The notes under the pieces were generated by a model. The model was not told where the DNA came from, made no database searches, and saw only the letters and a program-made list of their open reading frames with translations. Positions 23,601-35,110 of a stretch of 64,000 nucleotides of DNA are shown here, in pieces. How positions within the stretch are numbered: position 1 is the first letter of the stretch; every line of letters begins with the position of its first letter. The DNA lies in the NCBI GenBank assembly GCA_021234155.1, contig JAJEKV010000001.1, forward strand, positions 15,492,245 to 15,556,244. Reading direction: 5' to 3'. The position numbers were made by a program, and so were the translations under genes. The stretch comes from Isoetes taiwanensis (lineage: Eukaryota > Streptophyta > Lycopodiopsida > Isoetales > Isoetaceae).

Positions 23601-25340
23601 TCATCCTTTCAGAATTTGAAACTCATTGTATTTGGATAAACTCGATATATAAGTTCACATTGTGAATCCTCAAAACCCGTGATCACTTTTCATTTTCTAT
23701 CCCCTCATGATAGTGCTATTTTTGGTGCCCATTACACTTTGTATTAAAGTCATATGTGAGTTTATCCCTAAATACGGGCAAAGGTATGGAAACCAAAGAT
23801 GTTATTCCAAGATCTTATTCATTTGAAGAGCACTAGAGTGGTGGAGTTTTCTGTCTTTGATTTTATACTTGAGATGCTTGGTATGTAATTTGGAGTAGCT
23901 TCCATTTAAACTCAGCCTGCACACATAGTCATTTTGTGCTTCAAAGGTAAATCGCTATGTTTTTTGCAAAGATGCATCCTCCATGAGTTGCAAGAAGTTA
24001 ATGCTACCCAGCCTTGGCTATTAAAAAGGTAAAGGTATTTAAATGTTCATTTTTTCTTTGAATACTGAGGTGAGCTACAGGTTTACACTCAGATTATGCC
24101 TAGAGTCCGACCACTTTATCCACATCATGCCCCCTCAATTATAACAAAGATCAACATTGTGTTTTGATGAACTTCAAATGAAGCTAGATCTATCTATGCA
24201 GTGTGCTTCATATGGGTCATTAGGCATTGATTTGAACAAGTTGCGCTTAGCCTAAACACAGGAATTTGACCGTGGTCATGCTCGAGTACACTAACTTTTC
24301 AAAGTTATATGTCTTCACCAACCTTGGTCAAATCTATATGTACATTACTAGCCGGTACTTATGCTTCTGCCAAACGCCGCCAACATCTCTATTTTCAACC
24401 ATTTCCCATATCATCCGCTCTTTAGTATGGTAGATCCTTTGCCTTTGCATTCTCATCTATTTTGTTATCGCTATGGTCTGCTCCAGTGCGTGAAGCGTTT
24501 GAATTTATCTGACCAGTAAATGTTAAGTATATGCGCATCGGGTGAACAATGTCCATTTCAGCATGAATTGTTAAAAAATCATTGATTTATGGGAATGGAT
24601 TTTATGCTACATACCACGAACACCATATATAAACAAAAAGGGTACTGTACTATTAATTCTTCTCATATTTATTTGCTCACAATCTATAAAGCAAGCACTA
24701 GAAGTGTTCAATTGTTTTCTAATCAGGCAATCAGCCATATATGCAAAGATAACAATTCAAAAATGATAGAAACTGGACCTGCATATTATAGACAAGGAAA
24801 ATGAATCTCGAATACCTAAATTTTAAACAGCCTAGAATAATCTTGAACAACTTATGAAATCCAATCCTAAAAAATGTACTTTGATTTTAAATTGCATCCG
24901 ACATTATTATAAAAATGCAAGAGCTAATCGTGAGGCTACCACATGGTATCCGGGGTGAATGACTCAGAATGGAGGCCGAGATTCCTAAAGAAACATCCTG
25001 GGCTGAGTTCCTTATGTACGCACTCATGTTAATAGAATAGAATAGAATAGAATAGTTTTAACGCCCACCTGAGACCAATAGTGAACCTTCCTAATTTCGT
25101 ACGCCTTTGGGTGAGCATAACATCTACAAAGGGCCGCAGAAACCTAAATATGGCTTTGCAAGGCATGAAGATGGTGCTAATTGATTCAAAGCAAGGCAAA
25201 GCAAATCCAAAAAGACTTTTACTCAAAATTACCATGTAATTTGAGAGGTGGCTAGATTTTCAAGATGATTCCTTTGATTTTCTTATAGCTGTCTCATATA
25301 AGTCTCCGCTTCTTACATTACATTGGGGATAAGAAAGAGG
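20621..25340. other. AT-rich interval with exon-like islands, no gene recognised
   Basis: Colinear with 59,200-64,000. Contains short stretches bounded by AG and GT (about 21,865-21,912 and 23,975-24,030) but no frame long enough to name. It may be intronic DNA of a captured or resident gene. Confidence 0.4.
25029..25057 (+). repeat. (GAATA)n microsatellite
   Basis: AATAGAATAGAATAG run followed by GTTTTAACGCCCACC. The same module (GAATA run plus TTTTAACGTCCAC plus GAGACCAATAG) recurs at about 29,004 and 63,693, so it is a dispersed repeat module rather than a lone microsatellite. Confidence 0.8.
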
Positions 25341-28300
25341 CAATAAATTAATTGTATGGATGAGGAAAAAGGGCACATCGCCATTTCGAAAATTTCTATA
25401 TGACAACAAATTTCTATGGTTCAAGGAGCAAAGGACTATGGTTTTATGATTCTTTTCCTTTTATACCATTAATGAATGTTCTGCTATTAGTCATCAACCA
25501 CTATATTATTTATATTTTGTTGCATATATATAATATTGTTTTATCCGAATGTTAAGTATGCAGTATTCTAATATTACTTGTTTAAGTAAGCTGTGATCAT
25601 CCAATAATATCTATATTTGATAATGCAAGTTATATATCAAATTAGATGATAAATATACCTATCTATTTTCTACCTTAGATTAATAGAACTGATTACGGGA
25701 CATATATTATTCTATAATCCGCCATTGAATATCAACATGATATTAACTATTATGCTAATACATGCTGAGCCCCGTGAGTTTTTTAGTCTTCTCATGCTCT
25801 CGTGAATTGTTAGCCCATTACATGGCTCTTCTTAATTAAAGATGGCAAGAGTCTGTACTTGCGTTTAAAAGCAACTCAAGATCGCTTCATATCGAAGAAA
25901 AAGTAACTGCGAGCCTTTGAATAGTTTACGCATAATCTTAGACCTTTGATTCTTGGAAGTGATGTTTACATCTAAGCCTTCATGGCTAAATTTTCATTTT
26001 AATCCTTTTCATGTTACACCAATGGCATTGTTATACATCTTTGTGAACTTCTTTTGTTGAATTTAATTTTGATTCATGCAAATTGTTTTAGAAATACTTA
26101 TCGTTATTGAAAATTGATAATGATAGTTCTGCAAAGAAATAAATATGATATGAAGCTATCAACTATAAAATCCATCAACCATAAGAAGCCATCAAACTAT
26201 ATGCAATAAGCAATACTATTTCTTTAGTTCATCGTCCACAAGCAACCTAAATTTTGTGATTTATACAATGCCCACCTATAAGTAGGCATAGCAACATGGT
26301 CGTGCTTGAGTCACTTATTTTATTGTAAATTGCAAAAATATGCCCTCATGCCCCCTATCTTACCATCAAAATGTTGCTGCTATATTACAAGAATTATATT
26401 GGTATTTTGGGCAACGAACTTGTCTTTCTACCAGGGTGTGTAAATAACTTCCCTAAAGAAATACTGTAACTAGAATTTGTTCAAGAATTAGTTTTCGCAA
26501 TGAATGCATCACTTGCACGATGAATGCAAATTCATAGTTTATTTTCGTGCTTGGGAAACCATGTTGGTGTCTTCTAATCTTTCGTTAAAGGAAACCTGTT
26601 TTTCTACCATGCTCAATTTCATTCTTAACTAAGGTCTCTTGCTCTACTTCCACCTCATTCCTCCTTATAAAATTAAAACTACACAAGACTCTATGCCAAG
26701 AAGATGGTGCCAAATGAATGCATCTTTCATCCGTAAATGTTACATGCTGCATTCAATAAACCTAATGACATATTTTCCTATATAGGATTAACGAACAAAT
26801 TAGATGAATATTTCATGATATTTAACATTGTTCCTGAATAACATCAAGTATTTGTTTGCGAACGCCGGCACCATTACTAGTTATCAATAAAACCAAAAAG
26901 AAATATGCTATATGGATTTTAGGCACTCCAATTTATCACACCTGTGAGTGCCCAAACTACCAAAGATTTTGGCACTATGCATATTGGCTGCCTAAACTTT
27001 AAGCAGCTGCAATTCACATCTACCATATCGCGTGTAGATCTCTTGTCGACTTTTTAGTTCTTTAAACTTCAATCATAGATTCCGCTTGTTGAGACCTAAT
27101 TTCATTGATTTGCCAAGGATTTGGCGTTGAAGTTGAATATTGCATTTCTTGGTTTCAAATCCATTTAGAATTTATGTTAGACATTCTACCTTCTTCACTA
27201 AGATTTGTTATCTCTTACAATCTTTTGAGCCTTTAATGATTTTTGGCCGCTAGACAAAACCGCTTTATGCCAAAATAGCTAATCTCGGCCGCCTTCCATA
27301 AGAGATATATAGGTACTTTATCCGTTCTAGCAAAGAGGATCCTCGTGTTTTGCTTCAATTTTTAAGCATATTGGTTCCTAAGAAGTTGTTCTTAGAGAAG
27401 CGCACGCACACAAAAATCTAGATTGAGCAAGTCTTAGCTTCTAGTAATGTGTTCACACCGGCAATCTATCCGGGTAATCATCTATATTGTGATCACCATT
27501 AAAAGTAATTGTGATATCACTTGAAGGGAAGAACCGCTTGAGTGCCTAATTCGCGGTCCAACTCTTTACAATATATAATTTAATTTGGGATGCCTCAGAG
27601 TGTGATTTCCGTACCAAATTTTACTAAATTTCTGGAAAAAGCCCGTAGTTAATCAAGAAATGGATATGATTAAGGCTTATGGATCCAAACTCCCCAAGGA
27701 TTGAGGAGACATGATGTGCGAAAGTAAGTCCTGATAGATTGCCAAGTTACTTGGATACCACGTACACCTTTGAGGCCTCTAAAACCCCGTGATTGAGAGA
27801 TTTGTTGATTATAAACAAATGGGAAAAGAACAGTGTAGAAAGTGATCCTTTTCTCCATCAAAGCTATTGTATGTGAATTTGCTGTATGTCCCTCAAAATG
27901 CATAAGCTGATTGCTACTAACACTTTCTCGGGTAGCCAATAAATCTACCTTCAAGCCAAAGATGGGATCTAAAACATACTCTGCTTTTGTTTCAGAGAAT
28001 AGAATGGTAACTACTATGAAGGAGTGTTGGGAGGCGATTCAACTAACTTTGTTTTTCAAAATGAAAGAAGCACCTCCAAAACAGCTTTGCAACCGCTCAT
28101 TACTGCCCCACTCAAGATTCATTCTCAGATTTATTCTCGATATAAAGCATCCGATCCAACATGCAACAAAAAAAGACAGATATTACAATAGAAGACCACG
28201 TAATTGTAGGCCTATTTCAACTTTAGGGACGACTACGCACATCACTATCCCGGGCGAAGGCAAAAAGTGTGGGAGGAAATGGGAAATGAAGTGCTGGGCG

Positions 28301-29206
28301 ATGGGGCTTGGAGGCGGGTCGAGTAAATGTGTGGGCGTGTAAGAGTGAAAGAAGCTGTACCCTGCTGGCAATAAATGAACAATTTTGGCATCACAATCAC
28401 TTAGTATTAAATATAAGCAATTAGCAATGTGTTCAATGCAAAAGTGCAAGGCTTGAGGTTCAAAGAGGCCCGCTATGGCAACAACTCACGGTTGGCCTCA
28501 GTTTCAGGAGGCTCTCATAATCGTGAGTGATTCATAATCCCTAGTATAAGAATTAGGGATTTAACAACACAAAATACCATAAGGCTATTTTCACAATTAT
28601 AAAAAATATAAGCATTTAAAATTTTATCTTCATATTATCGATATAACACTCATAATATCACTATATGAACTAAATAATGTTTGATTAATGGGTTATTGGG
28701 ATACATTTGATGATTTGATGATACTAATAATACTATCTATTATGGCATATAATGGTGGCCAGCACAAACATCGACAAAATTCGCGACAATTAAAGCCGCC
28801 ATTCATTGACGTTAATACCTACCACCTATAATGTCACTAGGTGTGCACTCTATAGTAGTAATCATGGTATATGCAGTTCACCCACAATACCTTATATTTG
28901 ATGCTAATACCAATGTTACATGTAACGCCACTCAAGGACACCCACACTACTACCGGGAGTGTTATATGTGTAACAACTAATTCATTAATTATATCCGGCG
29001 TTAATAGAATAGAATATTGTTTTAACGTCCACGAGACCAATAGGTCATTACTAGTTTCAGGGGATTAAAACCCTCACCGAAGGTTTTCAAGGAAAACCTT
29101 GCAAAGAATGATGATACTAGACAAAGGCATATAATGACTACCGAGGGCAATCATATTGATATTTTCGATGCTATATATGTAACAATTGGCTTACAAGATA
29201 ATTGCG
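25341..29206. other. Unique AT-rich interval, no gene recognised
   Basis: Longest part of the window without a match elsewhere in it. Open frames at 27,911-28,342 (plus) and 28,183-28,449 (minus) overlap and show no recognisable domain. From about 28,660 to 29,000 motifs such as AATGTCACTAGG and TAACGCCACTC resemble CACTA subterminal repeats, but no terminus was found. Confidence 0.45.
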
Positions 29207-29866
29207 CCAAAGACTAAGGCAATTTCCAAGGGCTTAAGGACGAAAGGAATTGATCAGGGCCTATTTCCCTCAGCACCAGATCAACCCGTTCTACAACAGT
29301 TTTGGGTTTGGATGGATTCAATCACAACTGCTAATGGCAAGGAATAAAATCAATCACCGTCTTCTTCAAGAAGGTCGCACTTAGGACTCAGCTTGCAAGA
29401 TTCTCAATCGCTGCCAGCCTTCTGCAAATTGGTTCGAATCTGGACCAGCAGGCAAGGACCAGATCAAGGAGTCGGATTTGGGAGCAGCCGAACTTAGGCT
29501 GGTTTGTTGATGCCGGATTCTTATCAGTGCCGGATTCCTAACAGGAGTCTTCCGCCTCTTCTTTCTGTACCAACTGCATCCTTCATTTGTATCTACTGCT
29601 TCCGCTTTTACAATTCGGCCCCTGTTCTAAAAAGCGACGTGCTATTCTTATCCCATAAAATCGTCCCTTTTTGGTAATTATAGTTGCTGGAAACTTGGCA
29701 TGAAGCTTTCCTTATTCTTTGAAGATATTTCGCCCTTCTCTTTTGCATGTAATGTTTGGGTATAATCCCTTGCCTCTTTTATCAATTCTTATAACCATTG
29801 GTTTCTTTCGCCCCATTGCCTTAATCCCTTGCATTTGGATCACTCCCCCTAGCATGCTCCATATCA
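29207..29866 (-). repeat. 3' LTR, truncated (copy C)
   Basis: Matches 31,637-32,294 of the 5' LTR and ends CCATATCA at the internal boundary. The outer part, including the TGATATGG terminus, is missing: sequence before 29,207 is unrelated. Therefore no target-site duplication can be checked. Confidence 0.88.
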
Positions 29867-29880
29867 GTTCCATCCCTTCT
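29867..29880 (-). promoter_or_regulatory. Candidate polypurine tract
   Basis: Immediately inside the 3' LTR, the minus strand reads AGAAGGGATGGAAC, purine-rich as expected for plus-strand priming. The tract is interrupted by T and C, so it is only a candidate. Confidence 0.45.
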
Positions 29881-30013
29881 AAGAAGATCGTTCGCGATCT
29901 TTCGAATGCACTTGAGATGGGTCCATCCCTTCTCAAGGTGATTGCTCCCGAATCAAATTGCATCGAAGGGTTCTCCAGGCTTGTAAACGTAAGAAACAGT
30001 TATGGATATCCGC

Positions 30014-30117
30014 GTACTTCCACAGTACGATATATCCTTGTACCTCCGCGGTACTACTTAATTGTATCTCCGCGATACAGTATCTCCACGATACTAATCA
30101 TTGTATCTCCACGATAC
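30014..30117 (-). repeat. Five co-varying 15-nt hairpins (copy C)
   Basis: Units at 30,014-30,028, 30,040-30,054, 30,064-30,078, 30,080-30,094 and 30,103-30,117. Stems are GTACT/AGTAC, GTACC/GGTAC and three GTATC/GATAC; loops are TCCAC, TCCGC, TCCGC, TCCAC, TCCAC. Stem changes are compensatory while the loop stays TCCRC (GYGGA in the sense RNA). They lie between gag and the 3' LTR. Possible roles: Gag/RNA packaging, dimerisation, or dyad DNA sites with GTAC cores. Confidence 0.85.
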
Positions 30118-30286
30118 CGATGTAAATTTTGTCAGGTCTATTGCTACAACTACAATTACCATTCTTCAAAATTTACATCTAATGCACCACGCTTACATAA
30201 TAGTTGAATTTTCATTCCACACAAAAATCTACATACAAATCAAATCTTGCAAATCTTACCCTAAAGGTGTAAATTTTTAACTATGT

Positions 30287-31380
30287 TTACCCCAAAGTTC
30301 CCATTTTCCGTTCTTTGGCATTAGCCTTTGCCCGTTCTTCACCTTGGAAGCTTACACCTTTCTTCCGCTCATCGCTGACTTTAGAGGTCTCAGGTATATC
30401 CTTCGGTTTGGGACCTTCAATAGCATGCATTTGTACACCCCTTTGAGGTTTAGGTGGCTCAACCTTTGTGATCCCCCCTTCTCTAAACGGACAATTCCTT
30501 AGGTAATGTTTTTCCCCGCATCTATAACAACCTCCTTTTGGTTCCCTAGTTTCCTTCCTCGGTCTACCTTGACTTCCCTCTTCTCGCTTCTTTTCAGAAC
30601 CATTACCGTTGCCGTTATTCTACTCTTTTTATCCTCTTGATCATCTGAAGTGTCTTCATCCCAGAAATCAAATTTCCTAGATTTTGGATCTATTTTCCTT
30701 TCCACTGCGGATGCTAGTTTTATGGCTTTATCTAAGTCTTTAGGGTGAAATATTTCCATCTCTGCATAGATATCATCCCTACATCTGCTGACATATTTTC
30801 TCAGAAGCTCCTTCCCATCCAGATTCCTTATTAGTGCCGCTAAGTGAGTAAATTTGGAAGTGTAGGACTGAATACTCTCAGTTTCCCCCTGCTTCAGACG
30901 ATCCCATTCCCTACGCAGCTTACAGTGATAGTGAGAGGGAAAATAATGTGCTTCAAATGCCGTTTTGAAACTTTCCCTATCAATGATCCTGGGATCACAT
31001 TCTCGTCTACCTTGCCACCATGCCTGGGCTTGATCTTTTAAGTAAGTGTCCATGGCTTGCAGTCTTTCCACATCTGTTGCCTGCACACGTTCAAAAAACT
31101 TTTCCCACTGACTGATGAAACTGACAACCTTGACAGGCTTTGTCTTTCCCCCTTTGAAGGATGGCATATCTGCTTTCTCTAACCATTTTCTCAGCTTAGG
31201 TGGCGGTGGAGGAATTACTGGTGGAGGACCGTTAGGCAGAGGAGGTGGCGAAGGTTGCTGATAGATATCTGGAAGGAAGCGATACAGAATAGACAGCAAT
31301 TCCACTTGCCTGTCATATTCTTGCTGATTACTAGGCATAGGCAATGCTATCTGGGATGCAATGTAGCTAGCATTAGACAA
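30287..31380 (-). pseudogene. gag: Retrotransposon gag with internal deletion (copy C)
   Basis: Open from MSNASYIASQIALP through the capsid region. Relative to copy B it lacks about 50 bases near 30,622, removing the SKEKNGSKESSK region and shifting frame, so the zinc knuckle (CYRCGEKHYLRNC near 30,510-30,550) is read out of frame with the N-terminus. It also has a 9-base insertion adding FHP after AEMEI. The N-terminal capsid part is otherwise intact. Confidence 0.85.
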
Positions 31381-31451
31381 GGCTTTTGCCGGGTATCAGG
31401 TTTCAAGAACATTGAAGCGTTGGGCCATTGATCAGGTATGAGGATCAACCC

Positions 31452-31463
31452 GCTCTGATACCA
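31452..31463 (-). other. Primer binding site, initiator tRNA-Met
   Basis: Minus strand TGGTATCAGAGC, complementary to the 3' end of plant initiator methionine tRNA, 2 nt from the LTR end. The equivalent site in copy B is at 45,587-45,598; copy A has GATATCAG instead. Confidence 0.9.
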
Positions 31464-31465
31464 CT

Positions 31466-32294
31466 TGATATGGTTTAAGGTGACTTGGAGATATTATTCA
31501 CTTAATTCAACCGTTAAATAGATAGAAAGCATAAGGAAATAATTCACAGGTCTTATAGCAGCTCTGTTCAAGAAACAAAGAGATTTGGTCTCAACAACCA
31601 AGCTTTGGAGCATCCCGTTTCCACCCAACCGGATCCAAAGACTAAGGCAATTTCCAAGGGCTTAAGGACGAAAGGAATTGATCAGGGCCTATTTCCCTCA
31701 GCACCAGATCAACCCGTTCTACAACAGTTTTGGGTTTGGATGGATTCAATCACAACTGCTAATGGCAAGGAATAAAATCAATCACCGTCTTCTTCAAGAA
31801 GGTCGCACTTAGGACTCAGCTTGCAAGATTCTCAATCGCTGCCAGCCTTCTGCAAATTGGTTCGAATCTGGACCAGCAGGCAAGGACCAGATCAAGGAGT
31901 CGGATTTGGGAGCAGCCGAACTTAGGCTGGTTTGTTGATGCCGGATTCTTATCAGTGCCGGATTCCTAACAGGAGTCTTCCGCCTCTTCTTTCTGTACCA
32001 ACTGCATCCTTCATTTGTATCTACTGCTTCCACTTTTACAGTTCGGCCCCTGTTCTAAAAAACAACGTGCTATTCTTATCCCATAAAATCGTCCCTTTTT
32101 GGCAATTATAGTTGCTGGAAACTTGGCATGAAGCTTTCCTTATTCTTTGAAGATATTTCGCCCTTCTCTTTTGCATGTAATGTTTGGGTATAATCCCTTG
32201 CCTCTTTTATCAATTCTTATAACCATTGGTTTCTTTCGCCCCATTGCCTTAATCCCTTGCATTTGGATCACTCCCCCTAGCATGATCCATATCA
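31466..32294 (-). repeat. 5' LTR (copy C), 829 bp
   Basis: TGATATGG...CCATATCA, a perfect 8-bp terminal inverted repeat. On minus, about 75 bases into the LTR, CCAATGGTTATAAG offers a CCAAT plus TATA-like pair that could serve as promoter. Confidence 0.9.
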
Positions 32295-32602
32295 ATATCT
32301 TAGGTACTAGACCCGTGCTCAAATGTTCTTTGGCATAAGTTGGATATTTGTAGTTGTTTTGACCGCAATGAGAGAAGTGTGCACTGACCATTTATTATAA
32401 CAAAAATATCCAAAGATAGTAATAGTGCTAAGCCTGGGGATTGTTTAGGAACCTTTAAAGTTATAAGAACAATGAAAAAAGAGTGTAATTAACTCTGCAA
32501 TTAAATTTTTATTGTTGACGTCTTGTAAATTACACATTGAAGAGGTAGTACATCATTACTCATAAGAGATTTAATGTTTTGCTTTGGTGGGTATATGGTA
32601 AG

Positions 32603-34720
32603 TTAATGGGCTATTTCATCCTGTAGGATCTCTTTATAGACTACATTTGGAGTGAACATCCTCTTGTTTTTAAGCAGCGCTCCTTGATTTGTGGTGTCGT
32701 GAATGTATACCTTCACTCCCTGTTGTGTGGTGCACCTTGAGAATGCGACATAGAGTTGGCCATGTGTGAAAACTGGCGTTGGTAGGTAGATGCCAACGGA
32801 GGTCATGGACTGGCCTTACGACTTGTTGATTGTCATCGAGAATGCGAGTCGCCGGGAACCGGCTTCTTAAACTTGAAGGGGAGGAGGTCACCTCCCGATG
32901 GCTCTAGGGTTATTTTTGGTATGAGGACCCGTGTTCCTTTGTAGGTGCCTGTGATTATCTCTGCATCTATGATTCTTGGGTGCGCTTTGGTGACATGAAG
33001 GCGGGTGCCATTGCAGAGACCGGCCTTCGGGTTCATGTTTCTGAGTAGGATGATGATGGCTCCGTCCTTGATGTGCAGCTTATGCGGCGGCATGCCGGAA
33101 GGGGTTAGGTAGTTGATGAACTCGATTGGGAAGTCCCTTGTAGCATCTTCGCCTTCTGCAATGATGGTGTCTACGCTCGTATATATATGGAGTTGTCCAT
33201 GCAACCTTAAGAGGACCTTATCGTTGATCTTCAGTGTGTCTTCATTCTTTGGTGCCAGGATGGCTTTGTCATACAACAGGTGCACATTTGCCTCTGTTAT
33301 TTCCTTGCCAAAGATACTGTCAATCAAGTCATCTTCCACAATGCATTGTTCCGGTATCTCAACCAAGTCGCGGTCGAGCCCTAGCTCATTGTGCATCCGT
33401 TCCCCGTTACCAAGACGTAGCAGCCAATTGGAGAAGATTTGCTCGTCTTTTCCGACCCGCATGTTTTGTGTCAGCTTGTGGGTCTTGAAGTTGATCCACA
33501 ACGGGTTCCTCTTGACACACTTTGAGATGACTTCCGTCCTTGTTGCACGCTTGACCAACCACAGGCAATTGCTGTCGAAAATCGCCACCATTGAGCATTA
33601 TCATTCCCCCAAATGGCCTGTCATCCTGGCGTATCTCCCGTAAAAGTCGGTCGACAGCAGTAAGTGCATGCGTGTGTGTCATCCCCATTTCATCCCAGAC
33701 CATGATGCTTGAATTTCTAAGTACCTCTCTTGTTGGCTTGTTCCACGCAGTGCGGAAGTTGCCTCTTGTGTCAAGTTAAGTGGTAACTTGAACGTCGAAT
33801 GAACTGTTTGTGCTCCCTTCAAGAGGAGACTGGCAATGCCTGTCCAAGGCACTGATACAACCCCCACGCCACATCCTCTTAATATGCTAATGAGACTATT
33901 AAAGAGGAATGTCTTGCCTATGCCTCCCGGGCCATCCACATTGATACATGGGGCTTGATGCTGGCTGATTGCATCGAGGATAATATTGGCTATGTGCTTC
34001 TGCTCCCTATTGAGCTTGCCGTAGTTCTCTTGCCCTTCTTTCAACTCCTTTTCTGCATCAAAGGTGGGTTCGTTTGGGAAGTTTCCTAGAATATCTAGCC
34101 GTGGTTCTGGCAATCCAAGTTGATGGCATGTGCAGCCGCTCATCTGGAAGATGTCATCGATGTCCTTTAGTGCATGGTTACAAGCCTGCTCTGGTGGCAT
34201 CTTTCGTTGGTAATCTTCTGTTAGGCTGTCCTTGAAGAGCTCCCATAGCCGCATTGGATCTTGTGAGTCATTGTATAGGCAAATGAATGCGAATGTTTGA
34301 CGTAACTGCATTGGCATCTGGAAGATGCTCGCGTCTTCGAGCGTCTTCTCCCACTCGGCATCGTCTTCTAGTAAGCCGAGCTCTTTAGAAGCTTTCTTGA
34401 AAGCTGAACATAGTTTTCGATTGACAGTGCGCAGGTCTTTGAAGCTGGTTGCGCCCTTGATATGTAGCAACAGGAGACGGAGGTAGTAGCGCTCACCGTC
34501 CTTAGGGCTAACATTGTACATACGTGTAATGAGCTTGAACTTTCCTTCCCTCTTTTTCCAAGATGTCTAGCGCGTGAATGTGTAGTACTGGGGTATTTCT
34601 GGATAAGTGTATTCATGTGCGGCTGGGTCTTCCTTGTTGAGCTCAAACCATGCGGTCAGCATTGTTCGCTTTTGCATTTGCTGCTCGATGGCTTGTCTTT
34701 CGTGGCCTTTCCGATAATAG
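32603..34720 (-). pseudogene. Helitron helicase (PIF1-like), frameshifted (copy C)
   Basis: Most complete helicase in the window. Pieces in minus-strand order: MLTAWFELNKEDPAA and QYYTFTR (the segment before the helicase in RepHel proteins), MYNVSPKDGERYYLRLLL, Walker A GPGGIGKTF near 33,920, Walker B WDEMGM near 33,690, then motifs IV-VI ending YVAFSRCT near 32,740. In the family this 5'-3' SF1B helicase unwinds DNA during rolling-circle-like transposition. Breaks: frameshifts near 33,775 and 33,605, a stop in TSWKKR upstream, and a stop (TAA, 32,816-32,818) in the INKSQGQS motif shared with copy B. Not functional. Confidence 0.9.
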
Positions 34721-34725
34721 ACAGC

Positions 34726-35090
34726 TTAGTTGTTTGGCAAGTGAACGGGTAGCCTGTGTACTGTGTGGGACTTGCCATGCATCTTGAACCCATATAACCT
34801 CCACATGGCTTCAGCTACAGAGATGTACCTTGTCTCAAGGTACTGCTCCACCTCGTCCCAATTGAATGTGGATGTGGATTCTCCTATTGGTTCTGTTGTG
34901 ACCTTGATGGATGCTCGATCATGCCCTTTATGAATGTACTTGTAGATATACTTCACGCTGCCAACACTGAAACGCTGCTCCACATTGATATGTGCCTCGT
35001 ATTTTCAAGCAAACACCGGCATCGCGGGGAACTATCCATCTATTGTTAATAGGCATTTCACCCCCGCGAAGCTAAGTTCGTGATTCACGC
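34726..35090 (-). pseudogene. Helitron Rep domain, C-terminal part (copy C)
   Basis: Minus strand encodes FSVGSVKYIYKYIHKGHDRA, matching the KYxxKYxxKG tyrosine region of the HUH Rep nuclease that nicks and joins Helitron ends. Both tyrosines are present. The preceding INNRWIVPR segment is recognisable but in another frame. The upstream HUH histidine motif was not found, so Rep is truncated. Confidence 0.85.
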
Positions 35091-35110
35091 CTTCCTCAGA
35101 TTGCAGCTAT

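Larger units (their letters stand above)
1..25340 (+). repeat. Segmental duplication, copy A
   Basis: Position 1 aligns with 38,451, and colinear similarity continues to about 25,340 (opposite the window end). Anchors: LTR start 7,110 vs 45,601; nested Helitron start 8,191 vs 46,698; CACTA end 17,599 vs 56,245; GAATA repeat 25,031 vs 63,693. The offset drifts from 38,450 to 38,662, so copy A is about 210 bases shorter, from many tiny indels often at CTG or CAG. Copy A has more broken reading frames than copy B. Real tandem duplication, a retained second haplotype or an assembly artefact are all possible. Confidence 0.93.
29207..32294 (-). mobile_element. Gag-only LTR retrotransposon with both LTRs (copy C)
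   Basis: On minus: 829-bp 5' LTR (32,294 to 31,466), 2-nt gap, PBS TGGTATCAGAGC, gag (31,380 to 30,287, damaged), five-hairpin array, purine-rich tract, then a 3' LTR missing its last ~170 bp. The whole internal region is only about 1.6 kb and lacks pol. The two LTRs differ at about six of ~655 comparable positions by eye, so insertion is fairly recent. It fits the TR-GAG class, mobilised in trans by an autonomous relative not present here. Confidence 0.88.
32307..35110 (-). mobile_element. Helitron #1 with Rep remnant (copy C)
   Basis: 3' terminus CTAG at 32,307-32,310, 12 bp beyond the LTR, with a degraded subterminal hairpin. Minus-strand content: helicase 32,603-34,700 preceded by the end of a Rep domain. 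It lacks nested Helitron #2, keeping the empty site at 32,562/32,563. The 5' TC end was not located; recognisable coding similarity fades near 35,110. Confidence 0.8.

Noticed and set aside
27911-28342. 143-codon plus-strand frame as a host gene
   Set aside because: No recognisable domain, overlaps an opposite-strand frame of similar quality, no second copy in the window for comparison.
33113-33643. 176-codon plus-strand open frame
   Set aside because: Antisense shadow of the copy C helicase.
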